From Mitsuaria sp. 7 (GTDB lineage: Bacteria; Pseudomonadota; Gammaproteobacteria; Burkholderiales; Burkholderiaceae_C): DNA of 64,000 nt. Every line of letters begins with the position of its first letter. Position 1 is the stretch's first letter. The DNA is taken from NCBI RefSeq assembly GCF_001653795.1, contig NZ_CP011514.1, positions 2,682,261-2,746,260 of the forward strand. The letters are read 5' to 3'. Below the pieces are notes generated by a model, which searched no databases, was not told the DNA's origin, and saw nothing but the letters and a program-made list of their open reading frames with translations. The translations under genes and the position numbers were made by a program. Of the stretch, positions 17,838-27,087 are shown piece after piece.

Positions 17838-19204
17838 GGGATTCCGACCCGAGGACGGACCGCAGCCCGCATCGCATGAAGCGTTGGGGGATCGCGATCC
17901 GCGGCGGATTCGCGCGCGCCTTCGGCGACACGCTGGCGCGGCGCATCTTCCTGCTGCTGTGGGTGACGCTGGTGGTCGCGCAGGCGCTGGCGATCGGCGT
18001 CGTGACCTGGACCCGCGGCGACCTCTATGCCATGCGGATGCACGGCGCGCCCTCGCTGCCGCCGATACCCGGGCTCATGCGCGGGCCGCAGCCGCAAGGT
18101 CCCGGGCCAGGGCCCGGCCCCGAAGCCGGTCCAGGACAGCAAGGCATGGGCGCCGATGCCGGCTTGCGCGAGGAACCGCCACTCCCGGGCGACGTCCCCA
18201 TGCTGCCGCGCGAAGGCTTCCGCGGTTTTCCGCCGCCCTCGCAGACGCAGGGATCCCAATGGACGCAGGGTCAAGGTCCTCAGCCGCAATGGCGCGGGCC
18301 GTTCCGCGCGCTGACCGCGTGGGAGCTGACGCTCGATTACGGCATCCGGCTGCTCGTCACGGGGCTGGCGGCGTGGATCGCCTCGCGCTGGCTGTCGCGT
18401 CCGATGCGCGACCTCGTGCGGGCGTCGCAGGAGCTGGGGCAATCGCTGCACAAGCAGGACCGTCTGCCGCTGCTCGACGAGCAGCGCGGCACGCTCGAAG
18501 TCCGCGAGAGCGCGCAGGTCTTCAACGCGATGGCGCGCCAGTTGCGCCGGCAGTTCAACGAGCGCGGGCTGATGGTGGCGGCGATCTCGCACGACCTGCG
18601 CACGCCGCTGACGCGGCTGCGCATGCGGCTGGAGACGCTGGACATCGAGGAGATCCAGCGCCAGCGCTCCGTCGAGGACATCCGCGAGATGAATGCGCTG
18701 GTGGACGCGGTGATGGAGCTGTTCCGCGGCGACGGCCCCGGCGCGGCCGAGCCGCTCGTCGACGTCGACCTCGGCGCGCTGGCGCAGGCGCTGACGGACG
18801 ACCTCATCGAGCAGGCGATGCCGGTGACCTTCGACGACGGCGGCGGACTGGGGCATGCCGAGCCGGTGCTCGCGAAGGGGCAGCCGATGGCGCTGCGGCG
18901 CGTGCTTGGCAACCTGATCGGCAACGCAGTGCGTTATGGCGGCAGCGCGGAAGTCCGCGTCGGCCGGGACACGCAAGGCGTCTGGCTGCGCGTGACCGAT
19001 CCAGGCCCGGGCATTCCGGAGGACAAGCTGGAAGCGGTGTTCGAGCCGTTCTATCGCCTGGAAGACTCGCGCAACCGCCATACCGGCGGCGCGGGACTGG
19101 GGCTCTACATCGCGCGGGAATTGACGCTGAGGCAGCGTGGCACCCTGGTCCTGGGCAACCGGGCCGGAGGCGGATTGATCGCCGAGCTGCGACTGTCGGA
19201 GTGA
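17834..19204 (+). CDS. EnvZ-type sensor histidine kinase
   Basis: A 456-residue membrane kinase partnered with the adjacent regulator. The first membrane segment is at about 37-58. A periplasmic loop (about 70-160) is strikingly rich in Pro, Gly and Gln. The second segment is at about 168-188, followed by HAMP, HisKA with Ile-Ser-His-Asp-Leu-Arg-Thr-Pro (the phospho-His), N box Asn-Leu-Ile-Gly-Asn-Ala, G1 Asp-Pro-Gly-Pro-Gly-Ile, F Glu-Pro-Phe-Tyr and G2 Gly-Ala-Gly-Leu-Gly-Leu. All kinase boxes are intact. The TTG at 17834 overlaps the previous stop (TTGA); ATG 17876, 14 codons on, is an equally plausible start. The low-complexity sensor loop gives no hint of the ligand. Confidence 0.9.
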   Translation: MRDSDPRTDRSPHRMKRWGIAIRGGFARAFGDTLARRIFLLLWVTLVVAQALAIGVVTWTRGDLYAMRMHGAPSLPPIPGLMRGPQPQGPGPGPGPEAGPGQQGMGADAGLREEPPLPGDVPMLPREGFRGFPPPSQTQGSQWTQGQGPQPQWRGPFRALTAWELTLDYGIRLLVTGLAAWIASRWLSRPMRDLVRASQELGQSLHKQDRLPLLDEQRGTLEVRESAQVFNAMARQLRRQFNERGLMVAAISHDLRTPLTRLRMRLETLDIEEIQRQRSVEDIREMNALVDAVMELFRGDGPGAAEPLVDVDLGALAQALTDDLIEQAMPVTFDDGGGLGHAEPVLAKGQPMALRRVLGNLIGNAVRYGGSAEVRVGRDTQGVWLRVTDPGPGIPEDKLEAVFEPFYRLEDSRNRHTGGAGLGLYIARELTLRQRGTLVLGNRAGGGLIAELRLSE

Positions 19205-19342
19205 TCGTCCGACCGGTTGAAGGTCTGCCAGGGACAAGGCCTGTCCCTCTTCCATCCTCAAGCCTGCGGATGGACTGGCGTGAGTACCGATGGCGCGGCG
19301 GGCGCGGGGCGGGACATTGGCGGGAAGCCAATGGGAGGCCGC

Positions 19343-22300
19343 ATGAACGCAGCACAGGACCCTCGCGCACCCGGACCGGGCCGGGCCGACGACAACGGGA
19401 CGCAGACGCACGCCGGATCGCTGCCGACCAGGGATGATGAAGTCCTGATCGCCGAAGCCATGGCCCTGCTGCCGAGCTTGCGGCACAGGCTGCTCGCGCT
19501 GACGCGCCGGATCGACGTGCCGCCGCCGTGGGACCACGAGTCGCTGCGAAACGAGTGGATCCGGCGCCACCCGCGCGTCGGCGATCCGCTGGATTGGGCC
19601 GCCTACGAGGATCAGCGCAAGCGGCTCATCGCAGCCCGCCTGCGGTGGCTTCGCGCCTGGATCCATCGCCTCGCCGACGAGGACGCACCGGCGGCGCTCT
19701 GCCTGTCGGGCGGCGGCATCCGCAGCGCGACCTTCAGCCTCGGCGTGGTCCAGGGCCTGGCCGCCCAGGGCGTCATGGGCGACTTCCACTATCTTTCCTC
19801 GGTCTCGGGCGGCGGCTACCTCGCGAGTCTGCTCTCGGCGTGGATCCGCAACGAGGCGCTGCTGCAACAGGCTAGCGCCGCGGGCCAGAGCCTGGCCGAG
19901 TACCTGAGCGCCGGCCTTGGCACGCGGGAACCGATCCGGATGGAGGGCGCGGCCCATCGCGACGCCCGCAACGAGGTGCTGGCCTCTCTCGGCAAGGTCG
20001 GCAACGCCCAGGTGGAGGAGCCGCGCCCGGTGCGTCGGCTCCGCGCCTTCAGCAGCTACCTCAGCCCGATGCGCGGTATTTCGGCCGACTTCCTCACGCT
20101 GCTGGCGATCTATGCGCGCAACCTCACGCTCAACTGGATGGTGTGGATTCCCGCGCTCCTGTGCGTGCTCGTCATTCCGCGGATCTATCTGGCGTGCCTC
20201 CAGGCGACGGCACCCTCCGACGACTGGCGCAAGGCCATGGCGGGCCTGGCCTGGCTGTTGATCGTCTGGACGATCGCCTACATGGCGTCCGACCTGCCCG
20301 CGCCGCCAGAGAAGCGCAAGCGCGACGGCACCGGGAACGACCCGGCTCCCGGGGCACGGCCGGCCGGCGGGTCGCCGCCGACAGCGCCCCCGCCGGCCAA
20401 GCGGATCGAGGGACCGTCCCCGAAATATCCGGACGACATGTGGCAGATGGTGCTGCCCCTGTTTCTGGCCGCCCTGCTGCTGACCTGTCTCATCGGATGG
20501 GAAGCGAAGGGGGCGACGATCCGGTCCGTCTGGCTCCTGTGGCTGCCGGCCCGGGTTCAACTCTGGCTGAACCACAGCGCCCTGCCGACGGAGTGGCAGG
20601 TCACGCTGCTCGGTTTCCTGCTGGGCGGCCTCACGCAGGGGGCCGCCTCGCTGCTCGGCGGACTGGGACTCAGGAAGCTGCGCGCGCGGGAGGCGGGCAA
20701 GCGCCCTGCGGACCTGTGGGCGTTCTTCGCCGTGATGGTCGCCGGCGGCGCGACCGGCGCCGGCCTGTACTGGCTGATCCGCTGGCTTCTGACGATGTCG
20801 CCGCGTCCGGAAGTCCACGCATGGCGGCTGCCCGCGGAGCTCGGCACGCCGCCGCAGGATCTCCGTCTGCTCGCGCTGTGGGCCGTGCCGCTGCTGATGA
20901 CGCTGTTCTGGCTGGGCGTCACCGTCTACGCCGGCTGGCGTCGACCGGCGGGGCTGGAAGACGAGCGGGAATGGTGGGCGCGGGCCGCCGCGCGCTGGAT
21001 GCTGCCCTCCGCCGTCTGGATCCTCGGCGTCGGGCTGGTGTTCTATCTGCCGGGCCAGATGCTGGCGATGGCCAAGCTCCAGTCCGGCGAACAGGCGGCC
21101 GCGTTCGGCGCCGGCACCGGCCTCCTCGGCGTCCTCCTGGCGGCCATCGGCTTCATCAGCAAGCAAGGGCCCGCCTGGCGCCAGAAGGCGGAGACCCTCG
21201 CGGGCAAGACCGGCATGCGGATGGCCGACCTGCTGTCCATCGCGTTCATCGTCATGCTCCTGGCCGGCCTGTCCTATTCGGTCACTGCGATGATGCGCCT
21301 GCACGAGCCCTACCTGCAGATGCAGGAATCTCGCATCGCCGTCGATCTGCAGGCGCCGGCCTTCACGCGGATGATCTGCAAGGGCTTGAAGGCGCAGGAC
21401 CCGGACACCCGTTTCACGCTGGGCACCACCTGCCGTCCGCTCGACTGCGGTCATGCCGACAACCCCTGTGCGCCGTGGACGGACCGCGCAGCCCACTACT
21501 ACGTCGCCTCGCTGCTGACGCTGGACGATCCGGGACCGCTGTGCATGGCGATGCTCGTCGCCGCCATCCTGGCACTCGGGACTTCGTGGCGCATCGGCGT
21601 GAATGCCTTCTCGCTCCACAGTCTCTACGGCAACCGGCTCGTGCGGGCCTATCTGGCGGCGAGTCGACGCGACGAGGATCGCCGCCCGCACTGGTTCACC
21701 GGATTCGATCCCCAGGACAACCTGCCCATCCACGAGACCTGGCCGGAGACCGGTGCCGCGGAGGACGCGCGGCCCCGCCTCATGCACATCGTCAACGTGG
21801 CCTTGAATCTGGTGAAGGCCTCGGGCAGCCGCCTGGAATGGCAGGACCGCAAGGCGGCGCCCTTCACCATCTCGCCGCTGTTCTCGGGCAGCAGGACCAC
21901 GGGCTACATCCCTTCCAAGGTCTATCTGCGGACCGAACACATCGACGGCATCAGCCTCGGCTGCGCCATGACGGTGTCCGGGGCCGCGGCGTCGCCCAAC
22001 ATGGGTTATCACAGCTCGATCCCGCTGGCGCTGGTGATGACGCTGTTCAACGTGCGCCTGGGCCTGTGGTCGCCCAATCCGACACGCGCAAAGCCCACGG
22101 GCTGGCCCCAGGAGCGCGCAGAGCCCGGACTCGGCTTGACGACGCTGTTCGACGAGGCCATGGGCAACACGTCCTCCGACACCGCTTTCGTGAACCTGTC
22201 GGACGGCGGCCATTTCGACAACACGGGGCTCTACGAAATGGTGCGCCGCCGGGTGCGGCACATCGTCGTCGTCGACGCCGGCGCGGACCCCGAGTATCAA

Positions 22301-23410
22301 TACGACGACCTGCTTTCCACGGTGCGCCGCATCCGTGTCGACATGGGCATCGGCATCGAGTTCACGACGAACATGCCGGGGCCGCTGGAGCGCAAGCGAT
22401 CGGGTGCCGCCGTGGCCCGCGCCCGGATCCGGTACGACCATGCGGACCCGCAGGGCAGGCACGGGACCCTGCTGCTGATCAAGCCCGCGCTGGTGCACGA
22501 TGACAAGGACGGCCCCTGGCTGCCGCTGGATGTGCGGCGTTATGCCGAAGAGAGTCGACGCGGGACCAACCGCTTTCCACAGCAGCCGACATCGGACCAG
22601 TTCTTCGACGAATCCCAGTTCGAGAGCTATCGCATGCTGGGCTTGCACACCGTGCTGGCGGCCTATGGCCCGAAGCAGGGCCCTCAGGCGCCGGACAGCG
22701 GCACGCCGCCGCTGGGTCCGCTCGGCTTCGGCGCTTTCGCGGCGGCGGTGGGATCGATCGCGGTCTCCCCCCCGCCGCCGCAGGGGCCTGCGGCCGAAGG
22801 CGGTCAGGCCGATGCGGCGCAAGCCTCGGCGCTGAGCAAGCTCATCGGCGGGCTGAGCGACAACGCGCAGATCCTGGCCGCCGGGACCCTGGTGAGCGTC
22901 GTCACGGTCACGGGCGTGAGCTCGATCGGTCCGCCCGCCCCGCCTCCGACAGGTCCCGGTACGGCGCCGCCGGTGACCGGCCCGGTCACCTCCGGCGACC
23001 CGTCGGTGCAGGTCAACCAGGCCAACATCGCGCTGGCCGAGTTCGTGACCCAGATCCGCAACGCCTCCACGTCGGCGGTGGACTTCTCGATCGAGGTCGG
23101 ATCGGCGGCCTCGGCGGCCTCGGCGGCGAGCGGTGCGGGCCGGGGTCCCGTCGGCCCTCCGGGACCGAGCGGCGTCGTCAGGCTCAACCAGGCCGATATC
23201 GACAAGCTGACCGCCGCCGCGACGAACACCGCCAAGGCGGCGGACAGCGCCGACACGGCCGCATCCAAGGCAGAGAAGGCTGCGGCGGCCGCCGCAGGGG
23301 CGGCCCAGGCCATGGAGGGCATGGCCGGCAACATTGCCGACATCAAGCGCGGCGTCACGCAAATGCCGCCGCGGTCCAACGTGCGCGGCGGCGAGGGAGC
23401 ACGGCAATGA
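19343..23410 (+). CDS. giant membrane-embedded patatin-like phospholipase
   Basis: A 1355-residue protein from ATG 19343, which has GGGAGG 4 nt upstream; the frame stays open to a TTG at 19217. Patatin motifs are present: oxyanion Gly-Gly-Gly-Ile-Arg-Ser at about 124, nucleophile Ser in Val-Ser-Gly-Gly-Gly-Tyr at about 154, and catalytic Asp in Ser-Asp-Gly-Gly-His-Phe-Asp-Asn at about 953. Between them lie about nine to eleven hydrophobic membrane segments (about 265-760), so the catalytic dyad is separated by roughly 800 residues, compared with 150-200 in ordinary patatins. The C-terminus (after about 1130) is Pro/Gly-rich, with a short collagen-like Gly-Pro-Pro-Gly run and an Ala-rich coiled coil. 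It overlaps the next lipoprotein gene (ATGA). The substrate is unknown. Confidence 0.85.
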   Translation: MNAAQDPRAPGPGRADDNGTQTHAGSLPTRDDEVLIAEAMALLPSLRHRLLALTRRIDVPPPWDHESLRNEWIRRHPRVGDPLDWAAYEDQRKRLIAARLRWLRAWIHRLADEDAPAALCLSGGGIRSATFSLGVVQGLAAQGVMGDFHYLSSVSGGGYLASLLSAWIRNEALLQQASAAGQSLAEYLSAGLGTREPIRMEGAAHRDARNEVLASLGKVGNAQVEEPRPVRRLRAFSSYLSPMRGISADFLTLLAIYARNLTLNWMVWIPALLCVLVIPRIYLACLQATAPSDDWRKAMAGLAWLLIVWTIAYMASDLPAPPEKRKRDGTGNDPAPGARPAGGSPPTAPPPAKRIEGPSPKYPDDMWQMVLPLFLAALLLTCLIGWEAKGATIRSVWLLWLPARVQLWLNHSALPTEWQVTLLGFLLGGLTQGAASLLGGLGLRKLRAREAGKRPADLWAFFAVMVAGGATGAGLYWLIRWLLTMSPRPEVHAWRLPAELGTPPQDLRLLALWAVPLLMTLFWLGVTVYAGWRRPAGLEDEREWWARAAARWMLPSAVWILGVGLVFYLPGQMLAMAKLQSGEQAAAFGAGTGLLGVLLAAIGFISKQGPAWRQKAETLAGKTGMRMADLLSIAFIVMLLAGLSYSVTAMMRLHEPYLQMQESRIAVDLQAPAFTRMICKGLKAQDPDTRFTLGTTCRPLDCGHADNPCAPWTDRAAHYYVASLLTLDDPGPLCMAMLVAAILALGTSWRIGVNAFSLHSLYGNRLVRAYLAASRRDEDRRPHWFTGFDPQDNLPIHETWPETGAAEDARPRLMHIVNVALNLVKASGSRLEWQDRKAAPFTISPLFSGSRTTGYIPSKVYLRTEHIDGISLGCAMTVSGAAASPNMGYHSSIPLALVMTLFNVRLGLWSPNPTRAKPTGWPQERAEPGLGLTTLFDEAMGNTSSDTAFVNLSDGGHFDNTGLYEMVRRRVRHIVVVDAGADPEYQYDDLLSTVRRIRVDMGIGIEFTTNMPGPLERKRSGAAVARARIRYDHADPQGRHGTLLLIKPALVHDDKDGPWLPLDVRRYAEESRRGTNRFPQQPTSDQFFDESQFESYRMLGLHTVLAAYGPKQGPQAPDSGTPPLGPLGFGAFAAAVGSIAVSPPPPQGPAAEGGQADAAQASALSKLIGGLSDNAQILAAGTLVSVVTVTGVSSIGPPAPPPTGPGTAPPVTGPVTSGDPSVQVNQANIALAEFVTQIRNASTSAVDFSIEVGSAASAASAASGAGRGPVGPPGPSGVVRLNQADIDKLTAAATNTAKAADSADTAASKAEKAAAAAAGAAQAMEGMAGNIADIKRGVTQMPPRSNVRGGEGARQ

Positions 23411-24093
23411 GCGCCGCAAAGAACGAGACCGGCGTCGCCGCCTCCCTTCTGCGTGTGCCGGCACTGTCAGCCGCCCTGTGTCTCACCGCATGCGCGCCCA
23501 TGCCGCGGATGAGCGCCAACTGGTACACGGTCGTCGATGCGGAACCGGTCGCCAAGCCCGGCATCGGGTCGGCGACCGCTGGCCAGGCCAAGGACAAGAA
23601 CACCGCACAGACACAGGATGTCTCGCGCCTGCTGCTGGCCATCCTCAACCAGGAGTCCGTCACGGTCGACGTGTCGGACATCGTGATCAACCCGGGATGG
23701 AACAAGGAAGGCCAATCGACGCAGAGCTGGAGCTTCACGGGCAAGGCCGCGACGCCCGTCGCTCCCGGCCAGATGTTGTTGCTCGAGATCCATCGGTCGC
23801 CGCCATCGGATCCGGTCAAGGAGAAACCCAAGCCGGACACGCGAACGGGCGATCTCAGGACGTGGACCTGCACCATCCCGACGCGGGTCCGGATGAAGGT
23901 GAGTTTCACGAGACAAGGCATGCTGGGCAACTGCGATGTCCAGCAGACGATCACCCTGGATCTCCGCAGCCCGATGCCCTCCGCGTTGCCTTACGACTGG
24001 CAGCACTGCTGGGAAGAGGCGTCGACCGCTGCCGCTTCCGGGTCAGCGATCGGCGCGAGCCAGCCTGCGGTTTCAGCGCCCGCCGACCGCTGA
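23407..24093 (+). CDS. small lipoprotein coupled to the giant patatin
   Basis: A 228-residue exported lipoprotein. A signal peptide with Leu-Thr-Ala-Cys lipobox predicts acylation at about Cys31. The mature part is beta-rich with no recognised domain, and has Cys residues around Trp-Thr-Cys, Gly-Asn-Cys and Trp-Gln-His-Cys. The start overlaps the patatin stop by 4 bp (ATGA), so the two proteins are made together. The 3' end overlaps that of the convergent second patatin by 21 bp. Lipoprotein partners of phospholipases are known as immunity proteins of type VI effectors (Tle-Tli), but no T6SS gene is nearby. That link is speculative. Confidence 0.7.
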   Translation: MSAAKNETGVAASLLRVPALSAALCLTACAPMPRMSANWYTVVDAEPVAKPGIGSATAGQAKDKNTAQTQDVSRLLLAILNQESVTVDVSDIVINPGWNKEGQSTQSWSFTGKAATPVAPGQMLLLEIHRSPPSDPVKEKPKPDTRTGDLRTWTCTIPTRVRMKVSFTRQGMLGNCDVQQTITLDLRSPMPSALPYDWQHCWEEASTAAASGSAIGASQPAVSAPADR

Positions 24094-25392
24094 GCCTGCG
24101 ACCAATCTTGGCGGCCCCGGCGGATTCGGTGGCACCTGCAGCGCGAAGCCGCCGGCGCGCTTGCGCATCGCGGCGGGGTCCATCTGCGGCGCCTGCGCGG
24201 GCCAGTCGAAGAACTTCTGGATCTCGGTGCGTCGGGCCAGCGTGTCCGACATGCCGAGCGTGATCAGCTCGTTGGTGTACTCGGGCTCGAAGAGCAGATA
24301 GCTGACCAGCGCTGAGCCGCTGGCGGTGGCGCCCTCCCCCGACACGCCGACGCTGCGCAGCAGCGCGCGGATAGGCGGCGGCAGCGAGCCCTGATGCTCG
24401 GCGGCGAGGCTGTCGAGCGGCCGGCTCGGCGCGATGACCAGAGCCTCGATCGGCTTGAGCGGCGTGTTGCGCAGCGCCTCCTCGGGCAGCAGCGCGAGCG
24501 TGCTGTTGATGCGCTTGAGGCGTTCGATGTCGACGGCCAGCGCATCCAGGAAGATGTTGGACAGCGCGTGGCCCGCGATCTGCGCGAGGCTGGGATGGCC
24601 GGTGGGCGTGGGCCCGTGCTGGCCCTCGCCGCCGGCCTCGTGCATGCGGCCCGCGCCGATGACGAGGACCTTCTCCGCGCCCAGGTGCACGGCCGGCGAG
24701 ATCGGCGCGGTCTGGCGCATCGAGCCGTCGCCGAACCACTCGACCTCGCCCCCGAGCTCCAGCGGCTCGGCGGGGAAGATGAACGGGATCGCGGACGACG
24801 CGACCAGGTGCTCGATCGACAGCTTCGGGATGCGTGTGGCGATGCGTTGCGTGCGGACCCAGGGATCGCGCTGCTGGTGCGTCTGATAGAAGGTGACGTG
24901 GTGGCCGGAGGTGTAGCTGGAGCCGGTCACCGCGAGCGCGTCGATGTAGCCCTTGGCGAGCATCTCGTCGAGCCGGTCGAAGTCGATCCACTGGCCGAGG
25001 AGGCCGCGCAGCGGCGTGTTGTTCAGCAGGCTGCGCGGGCGGGTGCGGCGCCAGCGGTTCAGCGCCCAGCCCAGCGAGAGCATGCTGAGCCACTTCGCGC
25101 CGGAGCGGATGACGCCGAAGGAATCGGCGGCGTAGACCTGGTTGACGTGGATGTTCTGCCAGATGTACATGAGGCCGTCGACGGCGGAGCAGAAGTCGTC
25201 GGCCCGGCAGGCGAGCGTGGCGGCGTTGATGGCGCCGGCCGAGGTGCCGGAGATCACCTGGAAGGGGTTGTCGCCGGTGGTGCAGGCGTCGCGGCGCAGC
25301 TGCGCGATGGCGGCCAGCACGCCGACCTGGTAGGCCGCGCGTGCGCCTCCTCCGGTAAGGATCAGGCCGGTCCGGGGCTTGGCATCCTGCAT
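24073..25392 (-). CDS. patatin-like phospholipase (RssA-type)
   Basis: A 439-residue patatin of ordinary architecture: Gly-Gly-Gly-Ala-Arg-Ala-Ala-Tyr-Gln at about 14-22, nucleophile Ser51 in Gly-Thr-Ser-Ala-Gly, and catalytic Asp222 in Gly-Asp-Gly-Ser. No signal peptide is present, so it is likely cytoplasmic or peripheral. The substrate is probably a membrane lipid acyl group, as in related bacterial patatins, but this is not proven. It is convergent with, and overlaps, the lipoprotein gene, putting two unrelated-looking patatins head to head. The start ATG 25392 follows an intergenic gap of about 100 bp without clear signals. Confidence 0.88.
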   Translation of the reverse strand: MQDAKPRTGLILTGGGARAAYQVGVLAAIAQLRRDACTTGDNPFQVISGTSAGAINAATLACRADDFCSAVDGLMYIWQNIHVNQVYAADSFGVIRSGAKWLSMLSLGWALNRWRRTRPRSLLNNTPLRGLLGQWIDFDRLDEMLAKGYIDALAVTGSSYTSGHHVTFYQTHQQRDPWVRTQRIATRIPKLSIEHLVASSAIPFIFPAEPLELGGEVEWFGDGSMRQTAPISPAVHLGAEKVLVIGAGRMHEAGGEGQHGPTPTGHPSLAQIAGHALSNIFLDALAVDIERLKRINSTLALLPEEALRNTPLKPIEALVIAPSRPLDSLAAEHQGSLPPPIRALLRSVGVSGEGATASGSALVSYLLFEPEYTNELITLGMSDTLARRTEIQKFFDWPAQAPQMDPAAMRKRAGGFALQVPPNPPGPPRLVAGSAVGGR

Positions 25393-25498
25393 GGGGGCAG
25401 CTTACGCCTGACACCCCCGGCGTGGGGTGGGGGAAGCACCCGTCAAATGGGGGATGGTCGGCCGACCCGAGTCGCAGTTGCCGACGGGCGATCGGAAC

Positions 25499-26770
25499 TC
25501 AACGCCCCCGGGAACTCCGGCGCGACGTGGTGACGGCCGGTCCCTCTGCGTCCAACCAGATCGGCGTCTGGAACGGCAGGTCGTCTTCCTGGAAACCGGC
25601 TGAGATCACCTGCTCAGTCCAAAGCGCCGGCGCCTGGCGACGCGCGGAGGCGATGTACTCGCGCGCCTCTTCCTCGACATAGCCGTAGTCCGTGCAGGCG
25701 TCGATCAGATTGAAGATGGCACTGGACGCCGCGTGCGTTCGGGACCGGGAGATGTCCATGGATTGCGTGCCCGAAAAGACCATCCCATACGGCGCGATGT
25801 CGAACGCCGGAGACAGCGTCCAACCCGTTCCATCGAACAGGAAGCCGGTGTTGCGCGGGTGATCGTCACCGTTGCCCAACACGGCGTTCATAACGATGCG
25901 GCGGAAGAGTTCGCGCTTGCCCTCCAACACCGTTTCGCTGTCAGCGCGTCCACGCCACCGCTGCAACTCGTGCGCCAGAGCGAGATAGGAACGCTCACGG
26001 CTGCCCCGCACCTGCTTGTCCAGGCCTAGCACGGTATGCGCGCTGGCGAAGAGTCGCCGGGTCACCCGCCGCTGCGCATCCACCTCACGGTCAAAGCGTC
26101 GGACCAGGATCACCTCGCGTTGCTCGACCCGTTTGAACTGCACCTCGGCCGCGTTCACGCCGAGCGCTGTCGCCACCCTCATGGCCACGAATTCGCGAAG
26201 CGGTGAATGGGGCCGGTCTCCGCGGTCCTGGAGTTTGGCCAGCCACTGCTGCCCCTCATGCATCACGGTGAGCTTGGGACGCTCCCCGCCGGCACTCGTG
26301 CCGACGATGCCTTTCACTTCGCGCACGGCATCGCTGGCCGGCCGCGAATCAGGCACGCCCGCGAGAATTTGCAGCAGGTCGTGGGACGGCGGGCAGTGGA
26401 AGTCCTGCTTTCGCGCAACGTCGTCGCAGACGGCAATGGCACCGACCGAATCGCCTTCCGACTCTTCCAGCACGGCCATGTGGTCCTCGACGCGAACCTG
26501 CCGCAGATGTGCCAGCAGATCGAGCCCATAGCCTTCCGGCTTGGCATCGCGGATCACGCCGAAAAGCCCATCCTGCCTCGTTTCCCTGATCGGCCGCGCG
26601 CGAGGACTCAATGCGAGGTGCGCCAGGTCCAGCGCGACGCCGTGCGCGTCCAGGTAGGTCTGCCGATACTCGAAAATGCCGACGCCCTCCTTCAGCGAGA
26701 AGACGCCGCATTCCACCGGCACCGCGCTGTGCGGGAGCCAGACCCACACCGGCTTGGCATCGGCGCTCAT
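25499..26770 (-). CDS. hipA: HipA serine/threonine kinase toxin
   Basis: A 423-residue HipA-family kinase. In E. coli HipA phosphorylates glutamyl-tRNA synthetase and induces growth arrest; other HipA kinases target other synthetases. Gly-Thr-Ser-Ala-Gly-Gly-Glu-Arg-Pro-Lys at 157-166 is the loop that is autophosphorylated in HipA. The catalytic segment is Gly-Asn-Gly-Asp-Asp-His-Pro-Arg-Asn at 299-307, and the Mg-binding Asp is in Ala-Phe-Asp-Ile-Ala-Pro at 322-327. The N-terminal subdomain 1 (Phe-Glu-Tyr) is present, so the toxin looks intact. GGAGG lies 5 nt before ATG 26770. The start overlaps the hipB stop (ATGA). Confidence 0.94.
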   Translation of the reverse strand: MSADAKPVWVWLPHSAVPVECGVFSLKEGVGIFEYRQTYLDAHGVALDLAHLALSPRARPIRETRQDGLFGVIRDAKPEGYGLDLLAHLRQVRVEDHMAVLEESEGDSVGAIAVCDDVARKQDFHCPPSHDLLQILAGVPDSRPASDAVREVKGIVGTSAGGERPKLTVMHEGQQWLAKLQDRGDRPHSPLREFVAMRVATALGVNAAEVQFKRVEQREVILVRRFDREVDAQRRVTRRLFASAHTVLGLDKQVRGSRERSYLALAHELQRWRGRADSETVLEGKRELFRRIVMNAVLGNGDDHPRNTGFLFDGTGWTLSPAFDIAPYGMVFSGTQSMDISRSRTHAASSAIFNLIDACTDYGYVEEEAREYIASARRQAPALWTEQVISAGFQEDDLPFQTPIWLDAEGPAVTTSRRSSRGR

Positions 26771-27087
26771 GGCGACCTCCGTTTGGGCGTACGAACGCGC
26801 AGCGGTACGGCGTCGGCCATCAAGGCGGAAAGCTCCTTGTCGGATCCCAGGTTGGACAGGGTGTCGAACGTTCCCTCCAGTCCCAATCCCCACAGCACCA
26901 TCAACACGGAGCCGATCTGCACGGTCGGGGCGCCGGTCTCGATCGCCACCAGCGTGCTCAGGCCGATGCCCGCCCGGGCCGCCAGGTCCGGCCGGGTCAA
27001 TCGCCGGGCGCGACGCGCGAGCGAAATCCGTTCGCCGAGTGCGGCGAGCGAGTCCTCGACAATGAACGGAAAGGTTTTAAGACTCAT
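26767..27087 (-). CDS. hipB: HipB-type antitoxin, XRE transcriptional regulator
   Basis: A 106-residue antitoxin and autorepressor. The helix-turn-helix lies at about 17-70: Leu-Gly-Glu-Arg-Ile-Ser, Leu-Thr-Arg-Pro-Asp-Leu-Ala-Ala-Arg-Ala-Gly-Ile-Gly-Leu-Ser-Thr-Leu, then Ile-Glu-Thr-Gly. It is expected to bind HipA and repress the operon. ATG 27087 is chosen because the promoter -10 ends 9 nt before it. The longer frame up to 27135 would start inside the -35 region. Without a leader, this start lacks any Shine-Dalgarno. The basic C-tail (Arg-Thr-Pro-Lys-Arg-Arg) is unstructured. Confidence 0.92.
   Translation of the reverse strand: MSLKTFPFIVEDSLAALGERISLARRARRLTRPDLAARAGIGLSTLVAIETGAPTVQIGSVLMVLWGLGLEGTFDTLSNLGSDKELSALMADAVPLRVRTPKRRSP

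Noticed and set aside
17807..23464. A 1885-codon open frame opposite the giant patatin
   Set aside because: Arg/Ala/Gly/His-rich composition with no domain, and it mirrors the patatin gene codon by codon. It results from high G+C at third positions. The same applies to long opposite-strand frames over serC-pheA, rpsA, dnaE, mksFEB and prlC.
19343..24093. A type VI effector-immunity pair
   Set aside because: Only the lipase plus lipoprotein pairing fits. No VgrG, PAAR, Hcp or adaptor gene is within the window, so it is kept as a hypothesis and not as an annotation.
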